DNA from: Planctomycetota bacterium
GTDB taxonomy: Bacteria > Planctomycetota > Planctomycetia > Pirellulales > Thermoguttaceae
Direction of reading: 5' to 3'
Assembly: GCA_023621895.1 (NCBI GenBank)
Contig: JAMOAF010000273.1
Coordinates: forward strand, 1 to 7,694
Length of the DNA stretch: 7,694 nt
The position numbers and the translations under genes were made by a program. Position 1 is the stretch's first letter. Each line of letters begins with the position of its first letter. A model generated the notes under the pieces. The model saw only the letters and a list, made by a program, of their open reading frames with translations, was not told where the DNA came from and ran no database searches. Of this stretch, positions 1 through 5,325 are shown piece by piece.

Positions 1-710
1 GATTGCCCGAAGCTGGGGGCCTCGGCCAGCCGCACGTTGCGGCGGATTCGCGTCTGGAAGATTTGCGCGCCCGCCCAGGGCGTTTCGCCGTGGAAACTCT
101 CCTGGAAGAACTCATCCACGTCCTGGCTCACCTCGGCGGCCAGCCGCGTCCCGGCGTCGTACATGCAGAGGACGATCCCGCTGAGCTTCAGCCGGTTGTT
201 CAGCCTGCGGGAGACAAGCTGGATCGTCTGGAGCAGTTTGCTCAGGCCGTGCAGCGCGAGAAAATGGGGTTGCAGGGGGATGAATACCTCTTCAACCGCA
301 ACCAGCGCGTTGATCGTCAACACGCCCAGCGACGGGGGGCAGTCGATCAGCAGATAGTCGAACGATTCCGACTCCTCGTTGAGCTTGTCGCGGAGAATGA
401 ACTCCCGGCCAACGACCCCGGCCAGCTCCACTTCGGCGCCGGCCAGGTCCAGGTGCGAGGGAACGATGGAGAGACAGTCGTTGACCTGTTGCCGGACGTC
501 GGCGAGCGAGGCCTCGCCGGTCAAGACGGTATAGATCGACGGCATCTCGATTTGCGGTTCAATGCCGAAGTGGAGGGTGGCATGGGCCTGGGGGTCCATG
601 TCGATCAGGCAGACTCGCATGCCGGTATCGGCCAGGGCAGCGCTGATGTTGACTGCGGTTGTGGTTTTTCCCACGCCCCCCTTCTGGTTCATGATCGCAA
701 TGGAACGCAT
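1..710 (-). CDS. parA: ParA/Soj-family partition ATPase (C-terminus beyond left edge)
   Basis: The first 236 residues are visible; the gene runs off the left edge. It encodes a deviant Walker-type P-loop ATPase of the ParA/MinD superfamily. In known relatives it dimerises on ATP, binds DNA non-specifically and moves ParB-bound origins. Seen in the translation: the deviant Walker A KGGVGKTT at residues 10-17, with signature Lys10 and Lys15; the A' motif IDMDPQ at 36-41; Walker B LLIDCPPSLG at about 120-129; and the typical late block NVRLAEAPSFGQ just before the edge. Soj proteins are usually about 250-260 residues, so only some 20 are missing. The start is supported by an AAGGAAG ribosome site (720-714) a few bases before the ATG. 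A parB gene would be expected further left but lies outside. There is no sign of a plasmid; chromosomal Soj is the simpler reading. A ParA-like orphan is the alternative. Confidence 0.95.
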   Translation of the reverse strand, partial: MRSIAIMNQKGGVGKTTTAVNISAALADTGMRVCLIDMDPQAHATLHFGIEPQIEMPSIYTVLTGEASLADVRQQVNDCLSIVPSHLDLAGAEVELAGVVGREFILRDKLNEESESFDYLLIDCPPSLGVLTINALVAVEEVFIPLQPHFLALHGLSKLLQTIQLVSRRLNNRLKLSGIVLCMYDAGTRLAAEVSQDVDEFFQESFHGETPWAGAQIFQTRIRRNVRLAEAPSFGQ

Positions 711-713
711 CCG

Positions 714-720
714 CTTCCTT
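714..720 (-). promoter_or_regulatory. Shine-Dalgarno site of parA
   Basis: AAGGAAG on the minus strand, with its AGGA core five bases before the ATG at 710-708. It is one of the clearest ribosome sites in the window and fixes the parA start. Confidence 0.75.
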
Positions 721-731
721 TCGGCTGGGTT

Positions 732-771
732 CGTTCACTCTGTCCGGGCGCTCTGTGCCCGGACCTGAACG
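732..771 (-). promoter_or_regulatory. Two-part hairpin in the parA 5' leader
   Basis: An inner perfect 8-bp stem, GTCCGGGC (742-749) with GCCCGGAC (757-764), closes a 7-base loop. After a small asymmetric internal bulge, an outer 6-bp stem CGTTCA (732-737) pairs with TGAACG (766-771). It ends 21 bases before the parA ATG and would lie inside the leader if transcription starts after the TATAAT box at 804-799. There is no T-tract on either side, so it is not a standard intrinsic terminator. It could be a leader structure affecting parA translation or mRNA stability, or just a member of a dispersed palindromic repeat family. The structure is seen directly; the role is inferred. Confidence 0.6.
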
Positions 772-798
772 AGTGGGCTAGTCACTGGCAAAGAATCG

Positions 799-804
799 AT
801 TATA
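799..804 (-). promoter_or_regulatory. Candidate -10 box for parA
   Basis: An exact TATAAT on the minus strand, about 90 bases before the parA start. Transcription would begin near 792 and give a leader of about 80 bases containing the hairpin at 732-771. No convincing -35 hexamer lies 16-18 bases upstream, and there is no TGn extension. The exact match in a GC-rich spacer is the main support. Confidence 0.45.
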
Positions 805-850
805 CGTCTTCCGGTGAAATGCTCCTACCCGGATTCGCGACCCGCAGGCC

Positions 851-869
851 GCGTCTCTCCGAGAGACGC
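851..869. repeat. Perfect inverted repeat between DUF4058 gene and parA
   Basis: GCGTCTCTC (851-859) and GAGAGACGC (861-869) are perfect 9-base inverted arms around a single C. Folded as RNA this gives a 7-bp stem with a 5-base loop. It lies after the DUF4058 gene and upstream of the parA -10 box, in the same minus-strand direction. No T-run follows on the minus strand, so an intrinsic terminator is not supported. A protein-binding dyad or a rho-independent structure of a weaker kind is possible. Confidence 0.45.
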
Positions 870-934
870 TTGCCCACGGTTTTCGGAGCGGCTGGGCTAG
901 AGGCCTCGTTGCACCACGGTCTCGGGGCGATCGA

Positions 935-1684
935 TCATGAGCCCGGATTTGAACCGGCATTTTCGACTATTTCTTTGACCGCCTCCGCAGATTTTGCCCA
1001 AGTTGCCTGGTAGGTCGTCTCCAGCGGAGCGGGGACGTACGTGCAAAAATCGAGAAAAATGGGCAAGGACGGGAGTCTGTCCCCCACGGCCACGGGCTCG
1101 ACGTAGGCTGTCTGCGGCGGTCCGGCGGAATAGGCCACAATCGTCAGCGGCTTATCGCCGGGCAGTTCGAACGGTTCTTCCCGGATTTCATCCCAGATCG
1201 CTTTATGAATGCCTTGAGGATCGCGCGGCGACGGAGGAAACAAGTCGACCACCAGCAAGTTGATCCCGTGGCGAACGAACTCCTCCGCCTTCAGGACGAA
1301 CGACCGGAGGCTATGCCGGCTGCTCTTGTTGCCGGGCGAAACGATCTCGATTACCGCTACGACCTGCCCCAGCCGGTGCTTGATCAGGAGCCGATTGGCC
1401 TTGCCCGCATAAAGGTCGGGCTCCGCGGAAGTGATAAACCGCGCCCGCGGCGGCGTATCGGCGACCGCGATTCCTCCGCCGGCATCCGGCCGGTCAGGCG
1501 CAGTCGGCCTTCGCTTCAGCGTCACCACGTCGGGGATTGGGCCGCTGACGATCTGCTCGGCAAGCGCGAAGAAATCTGGCGGCAGAACGCCCGCGTTGAG
1601 CGCGTTTCGGATCTCAATCGTCCACGCCTGGTGGAAATCGTGGAAGATGCCCGGCTCAACACCGCTCCAATCGTGAATGGGCAT
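935..1684 (-). CDS. DUF4058 family protein, function unknown
   Basis: A 249-residue protein that begins with the family's typical MPIHDW...GIFHDFHQ.W block (residues 1-21), followed by ALNAGVLPPDFFALAEQ (28-44). A middle block, VVAVIEIVSPGNKS (108-121), is followed by K132 and INLLVVDLF (141-149), and a late block reads AYVEPVAVGDRLPSLPIFL (193-211). Length and order fit DUF4058 as I know it. The PD at 51-52, the E113-I-V-S-P pattern and the trailing VVD resemble Uma2/DUF820 proteins of the PD-(D/E)XK nuclease superfamily; that link is my inference and no activity is shown. The ATG at 1684 is chosen because the family starts at MPIHDW and a GGAG lies nine bases upstream. In-frame ATG 1699 and TTG 1708 are alternatives. 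There is no signal peptide or membrane segment, so the protein is probably cytoplasmic. It seems to be transcribed alone from the TATAAT box at 1734-1729. Confidence 0.9.
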   Translation of the reverse strand: MPIHDWSGVEPGIFHDFHQAWTIEIRNALNAGVLPPDFFALAEQIVSGPIPDVVTLKRRPTAPDRPDAGGGIAVADTPPRARFITSAEPDLYAGKANRLLIKHRLGQVVAVIEIVSPGNKSSRHSLRSFVLKAEEFVRHGINLLVVDLFPPSPRDPQGIHKAIWDEIREEPFELPGDKPLTIVAYSAGPPQTAYVEPVAVGDRLPSLPIFLDFCTYVPAPLETTYQATWAKSAEAVKEIVENAGSNPGS

Positions 1685-1728
1685 GCCCGTCTTCTCCATC
1701 AGCAACAAATCGCAAGGGTATGATCCTG

Positions 1729-1734
1729 ATTATA
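1729..1734 (-). promoter_or_regulatory. Candidate -10 box for the DUF4058 gene
   Basis: An exact TATAAT on the minus strand, 44 bases before the chosen ATG at 1684. Transcription would start near 1722, leaving a leader of about 38 bases that contains the GGAG ribosome site. As with parA, no good -35 hexamer is seen at normal spacing. Confidence 0.45.
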
Positions 1735-2191
1735 ACGGCCATGCGGCGGATCGAGTGCGCCGGGAACCTGGAATCGGTCGCGCAATGGACCTCCTTCGGG
1801 CGGCACAGCCCGGCTCATCGGGGCAGTGTAAACCGTCTTCTTATAGCGCGGGACTGCCTCACGCCTGAAAGATGGACCTGGAAATGGGTTCTTTCGGGGG
1901 GCTAAACGCGCCGTATGGCTGCCTCGTGGGCCAAATCCAGCCCCTGCATTGGATTCCCGACGGCGGCTTGGGGCCCGCCGATTGGCCCGTTCTATGCGCA
2001 GGAAACCTGTTAAATTACCTCTTAAAGGGGGTGTAAGTCCCGGGATTTACCGGATAAGTTAGCGGTTTCGCTTGGTTTTTGATCGACCTGTGCTCACTCG
2101 CGGTGAAGCCCCGACTTGGCGAGTTGGCTTCTTTCGGGTCGCTCGGAAACCGGCTTTGTGTGCCCTTAGATTTGCGGATGTTGGTTTCCCC
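1735..2191. other. Divergent spacer without a convincing gene
   Basis: About 460 bases lie between the DUF4058 promoter and the NRDE gene. Short open frames exist but none shows a recognisable family, good composition or a ribosome site. The middle holds three small inverted repeats in a row: AATCCA/TGGATT (1934-1955), CGGCGG/CCGCCG (1961-1980) and CAGG-aaa-CCTG (1999-2009). An AT-rich patch follows at 2010-2027. There, TG followed by TAAATT (2008-2016) could be a weak extended -10 for the NRDE gene, which would imply a leader of roughly 170 bases. The reading frame of the NRDE gene stays open back to about 2072, but the family start lies at 2192, so that stretch is treated as leader. Confidence 0.5.
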
Positions 2192-2938
2192 ATGTGTTTG
2201 TTGGCATTGCAGTACAAGACCGCGCGTGATGCTCCGATTCTGGTCGCTCAGAATCGCGAGGAGAGGTATGATCGCCCCAGCCAGCCGCCTCGCATCCAGT
2301 CGGGGCGTCCGAGAGTGGTATGCGGAATCGACCGGAAGGCGGGTGGCACCTGGTTTGGCGTGAACCAGCATGGAATGTTCGTGGCCGTGGCAAACCGGCC
2401 GAAACGTTCCGTGCCGGCCGAGCCGCGTTCCCGCGGGCTGCTGTGCCGCGAGTTGCTCGGCGCTCGCACGGCCACCGAGGCGGCCGAGTTGGCCGTCAAG
2501 GAGTTGGAGACCGGGCGCTACGACGGCGCCAGCTACATCTGCGCCGACACCGACGACGCGATCGTGGTCTACGGCGGAGATATTGTGGAAGCCGTCACCT
2601 TGAAGCCGGGGCTGCATCTGATCACCAACGGCAACGTCAACGATCGGTCCGATCCCCGCCAGGAGTTCGTCCGCCGGCTGTTGACCCTTCAACGGCTCGA
2701 TTCCTCGGTCGCTTTTCTGGCGGTCGCCAGCCGGACCTTTTCGCGCAAGCCGGACGCCCGGGGCAAGCGCGGCGTCGTCATCGTCGGGACCGAGCGGGGA
2801 ACCGTCTCCTCTTCGCTCCTTTCACTCGCCGATCGGAGCCAGAACTCCGTTTACCAATACGCCGCCGGTTCGCCGGGCGACAGCCCCTACGACGACATCT
2901 CCGCGCTGCTTCGACAGGTGCTCTCGACCGATCGCTAA
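2192..2938 (+). CDS. NRDE/TANGO2-family protein (PF05742 type)
   Basis: A 248-residue protein beginning MCLLAL. Bacterial relatives of human TANGO2 typically start with Met-Cys, and the Cys2 is often compared with N-terminal nucleophile (Ntn) hydrolases. The name-giving NRDE motif appears here as NREE (residues 21-24), followed by RYDRP. Further family blocks are AGGTWFGVNQHG (50-61), NRP...RSRGLLCREL and the LITNGN segment in the middle. The size fits the usual 240-270 residues. The biochemical role of the family is not settled; links to heme trafficking and acyl-lipid metabolism have been proposed for relatives. ATG 2192 is chosen over the longer open frame from 2072 because the family begins at MCLL. 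The ribosome site is weak (GCGGAT about 12 bases upstream). There is no signal peptide or membrane segment. It is transcribed alone and ends at the terminator at 2961-2988, facing the convergent rhomboid gene. Confidence 0.92.
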   Translation: MCLLALQYKTARDAPILVAQNREERYDRPSQPPRIQSGRPRVVCGIDRKAGGTWFGVNQHGMFVAVANRPKRSVPAEPRSRGLLCRELLGARTATEAAELAVKELETGRYDGASYICADTDDAIVVYGGDIVEAVTLKPGLHLITNGNVNDRSDPRQEFVRRLLTLQRLDSSVAFLAVASRTFSRKPDARGKRGVVIVGTERGTVSSSLLSLADRSQNSVYQYAAGSPGDSPYDDISALLRQVLSTDR

Positions 2939-2960
2939 ACGAAGCGCGGGGCAAGCCCAC

Positions 2961-2988
2961 GCGGCTATCTGAATGACAGCCGCTTTTT
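2961..2988 (+). terminator. Intrinsic terminator after the NRDE gene
   Basis: GCGGCT (2961-2966) pairs with AGCCGC (2978-2983). Two more pairs lie inside after one mismatch, leaving a 5-base loop. Five T residues follow directly (2984-2988). It sits 22 bases after the NRDE stop codon on the same strand. On the opposite strand no T-run follows, so it is probably one-directional and does not serve the rhomboid gene. Confidence 0.75.
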
Positions 2989-3041
2989 CCACGAATCACG
3001 CAGGTCGATTTAGGCGGTCGGACAGGACAATCGGAACCGAG

Positions 3042-3836
3042 TCACCCGTCCTCCGAGCGCGAATTGGCCTCGGCCTCCATCTGCTGGATCAGAACGCGGA
3101 TCTGCTCGTTCTTGACGTACTTCGCGTAAAGCGGATGCCCTGGAGCCGCGATCGAGGGGAAGAGGAGGACCAGTGTGACGAGCACTGCCAGCGCCCGCCA
3201 GGCCCAGCGGCGCGCCGGCTCGAGCACCGCCAGGCCGTAGAGCGCCCCAACGGCGCATCCCAACCCGTGCGCCACGTTGGCCACCGGCATGATCTGCAAA
3301 TAGGTCAGCGCGATGCAGATGAAAAACCAGGCGACGAGCATCTGCACGACGTCGTGGCCGCACACGGCGTCGAAATCGCGGCGATAGCGCCGCCCGACCC
3401 AGAGGATCCCAAACAGCCCATAAATCACTCCCGACAGCCCGACAATCGCCTGCTGCCCGTCAAGCGGAGCATCCCAGTTGCTCACCAGGAACGACGGCAC
3501 CATCGAGACGAACGCCAACAGCACGATCACCAGCAGGTACCGGAGCGAGCCGAAGAACGGCTCGAGAACACGGCCGAACGTCATCAGCCAGTAGATGTTG
3601 AACGCCGCGTGGATCACCGATCCGTGGAGCAGCGCGGTGGTGAATGGCCGCCACAGCTCCCCCGACCAGATCGTCGACAGCATTCCCAGCTTCCACGTCG
3701 CGTAATAGACTTCGCGCCGCTCGGGATCGAAGGTGCAGACCAGCTCGAGGGCCGCCGCCACCGCCGACAGGAGCAGCGTCACGGGAGTGCGTCGGAAATC
3801 GATTACCGGGACGGGTAGCACAGGTGAGCTTTCCAA
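3042..3836 (-). CDS. Rhomboid family intramembrane serine protease
   Basis: A 264-residue polytopic membrane protein with the rhomboid signature. WRPFTTALLH (62-71) matches the WRxxT loop region. H71, H76 and N80 keep the same spacing as GlpG His145, His150 and Asn154. FGRVLEPFFGS (87-97) follows, then G133-L-S135-G, giving the catalytic serine, and NVAHGLG with the catalytic His190. Hydrophobic segments lie at about 17-34, 64-86, 99-118, 130-147, 165-182, 186-206 and 211-229, giving six or seven helices. A charged soluble tail follows, with EQIRVLIQQMEAEANSR at 244-260. Such proteases cut single-pass substrates within the membrane; the substrate here is unknown. No ATG lies before residue 52, inside the conserved fold, so a non-ATG start is needed. 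TTG 3836 (GAGGG only 3 bases upstream) and GTG 3821 (GGAAAG about 8 bases upstream) are both possible; the latter removes five residues. It is transcribed alone. Confidence 0.93.
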   Translation of the reverse strand: MESSPVLPVPVIDFRRTPVTLLLSAVAAALELVCTFDPERREVYYATWKLGMLSTIWSGELWRPFTTALLHGSVIHAAFNIYWLMTFGRVLEPFFGSLRYLLVIVLLAFVSMVPSFLVSNWDAPLDGQQAIVGLSGVIYGLFGILWVGRRYRRDFDAVCGHDVVQMLVAWFFICIALTYLQIMPVANVAHGLGCAVGALYGLAVLEPARRWAWRALAVLVTLVLLFPSIAAPGHPLYAKYVKNEQIRVLIQQMEAEANSRSEDG

Positions 3837-4278
3837 AAACCCTCGAATTAACTATGATCCGTGCATTGCCGAGAGGGGGGATGGCGACGGATATGATCTG
3901 GCGGCTTCCTCAGATCGAACACAACCTTTTTTTACTCTATCGCGGCAGACACGCCAACGACAGTTGAAGCATCGGCTTCCGAGGCAGCCGCCAGCCAGCC
4001 CGTCGCCAACCGCCGCCTATCGCGGCAAACCCTTTCCATGGAGTGACTTGCGTCCGCTTTCCAGGCGTTCGGACCGGATCGTGCCAGGCGGCGAATGAGG
4101 CCGTCGAAAGGCTGGCCGCAAACAGTCTCCCCCTCAAATTAGCGAGCTGCCGCGCGGCTAATGGGTCTTGAGCGGCGACGAAGAAAGCCGTAGCTTAAAG
4201 GTCTTTGTCTCTCGCTGCTGGCGGATGACGCCGAGCGATTTCACCCGACCGTCAGCGGGAACCTAGACGAATCATCCT
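3837..4278. other. Divergent spacer between rhomboid and fabH genes
   Basis: 442 bases with no gene I can support. Open frames here are low-quality extensions of antisense frames. It holds a T7 run at 3927-3933 without a preceding hairpin. It also has a near-perfect 14-base direct repeat, CTATCGCGGCAGAC (3937-3950) and CTATCGCGGCAAAC (4017-4030), with starts 80 bases apart. A candidate fabH promoter is listed separately. On the minus strand near 3851-3860 an AT-rich patch could carry the rhomboid promoter, but no clear boxes are visible. Confidence 0.5.
4168..4196 (+). promoter_or_regulatory. Weak sigma-70-like promoter candidate for fabH-pepF
   Basis: TTGAGC (4168-4173) and TAGCTT (4191-4196) are separated by 17 bases. 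The -35 matches the consensus at its first four positions; the -10 keeps the key T1, A2 and T6. It lies about 80 bases before the fabH ATG. Chance occurrence cannot be excluded. Confidence 0.3.
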
Positions 4279-5322
4279 ATGTCCAGCACATCCAGCCAAA
4301 CGAGAAAAGACGCGGAAATCACCGCCAGGCGCTCCCGGGTTGGCCGGCTGATGGGTGTGCAGGTGGTCGGCGTGGGCAGCTATGCTCCCGACAATCTCGT
4401 GCGAAACGAGGACCTCGCCGCGCTGGGGTGCGACCCCGACTGGATCGTGCAGCGGACCGGAATTGTCGAGCGGCGGCACGCCCCGCCGGAGATCGCCACG
4501 AGCGACATGGCGGTGATCGCGGCGGAGGAGTGTATCGAGGACGCCGGGGTGGACCCGTCGGACATCGACCTGGTGCTGCTGGGCACGTTCACGCCCGACC
4601 AGTTGCTGCCCGCCTCCGCCTGTTTTGTCCAGGATCGCCTGGGGCTGTCGGCGCCGGCGATGGACCTGCACGCGGCGTGCGCGAGCTTTGCCTTTGCGAT
4701 GATCACCGGCGCCCAGTTCGTGGCCAGCGGCTCGAGCAAGCTGGCCCTGGTGATCGGCGCCGACTGCAATTCGCGCGTCGTCAATCCGGAGGACAAGCAG
4801 ACCTACCCATTGTTTGGCGATGCGGCCGGGGCCGTGCTGCTGGCGCCGGGATCGGAAAAACAGGGGCTGTTGGGTTTTGCGTATGGCTGCGACGGATCGG
4901 GCGCCGACCTGCTCCGCCGCGTCGTGGGCGGCACTCGCCGGCCCTTCTCGCACGATGCCGCGTCGAACGGATCGCATTACCTCGCGATGGAGGGACGGCC
5001 GGTGTTCAAGTGGGCGGTTCGCGTTGTGACCCAGTCGCTCGGCGAAATCCTGGAACTTACCGGGATGACGCTCGACCAGATCGACGTGTTCATCTTCCAC
5101 CAGGCCAACCTGCGGATCATCCGCACGGTCATTAAAGACAGCGGCATCGATCCCCGCAAAGTCTTCAACAACTTGCAGCGCTACGGCAACACGTCGGCCG
5201 GCAGCATCCCGCTGGCGCTCGACGAGGCCTATCGCGGCGGCCGGATCCACCGCGGCGACCGGATTCTCGTCAGCGGCTTCGGGGCCGGCCTTGTTTGGGG
5301 CACGATTCTGGTCCAGTGGTAG
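4279..5322 (+). CDS. fabH: Beta-ketoacyl-ACP synthase III (FabH)
   Basis: A 347-residue thiolase-fold enzyme. FabH condenses an acyl-CoA, usually acetyl-CoA, with malonyl-ACP to start type II fatty-acid synthesis in the cytoplasm. The catalytic triad is visible: Cys134 in HAACASF, His274 in FHQAN and Asn304 in YGNTSAGS. Other marks are DWIVQRTGI (54-62), the FGDAAGAVLL block (179-188) and the C-terminal GFGAGLVWGTILVQW. E. coli FabH is about 317 residues. The extra length is mostly a polar N-terminal stretch (residues 1-24) before MGVQVVGVGSYAPDN. The start is therefore uncertain: ATG 4279 or ATG 4351. Neither has a good ribosome site. I keep 4279 because I recall planctomycete homologues with similar extensions. 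The usual neighbours plsX, fabD and acpP are absent; instead pepF follows after three bases. A FabH-like starter enzyme of a specialised pathway is possible, but the full triad and close family match favour true FabH. Confidence 0.95.
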   Translation: MSSTSSQTRKDAEITARRSRVGRLMGVQVVGVGSYAPDNLVRNEDLAALGCDPDWIVQRTGIVERRHAPPEIATSDMAVIAAEECIEDAGVDPSDIDLVLLGTFTPDQLLPASACFVQDRLGLSAPAMDLHAACASFAFAMITGAQFVASGSSKLALVIGADCNSRVVNPEDKQTYPLFGDAAGAVLLAPGSEKQGLLGFAYGCDGSGADLLRRVVGGTRRPFSHDAASNGSHYLAMEGRPVFKWAVRVVTQSLGEILELTGMTLDQIDVFIFHQANLRIIRTVIKDSGIDPRKVFNNLQRYGNTSAGSIPLALDEAYRGGRIHRGDRILVSGFGAGLVWGTILVQW

Positions 5323-5325
5323 CCA

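Noticed and set aside
941..959. tRNA T-arm-like GGTTCAAATCC on the minus strand
   Set aside because: It encodes the last residues of the DUF4058 protein. Only four stem pairs form and no matching acceptor, anticodon or D arm lies upstream. At most a chance match or an old attachment-site echo.
3..1013. Long plus-strand open frame of 336 codons over the left end
   Set aside because: It lies antisense to parA and the end of the DUF4058 gene. High GC at third positions keeps the opposite strand open; the translation matches no family.
1677..1905. Small plus-strand frames of 61-63 codons near 1677-1905
   Set aside because: They have no ribosome site or recognisable motif, and they overlap the DUF4058 start and promoter on the other strand.
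2320..2976. Overlapping plus-strand frame of 218 codons in the NRDE gene
   Set aside because: It is Arg-rich with low-complexity composition, as expected from a shifted frame of GC-rich coding DNA.
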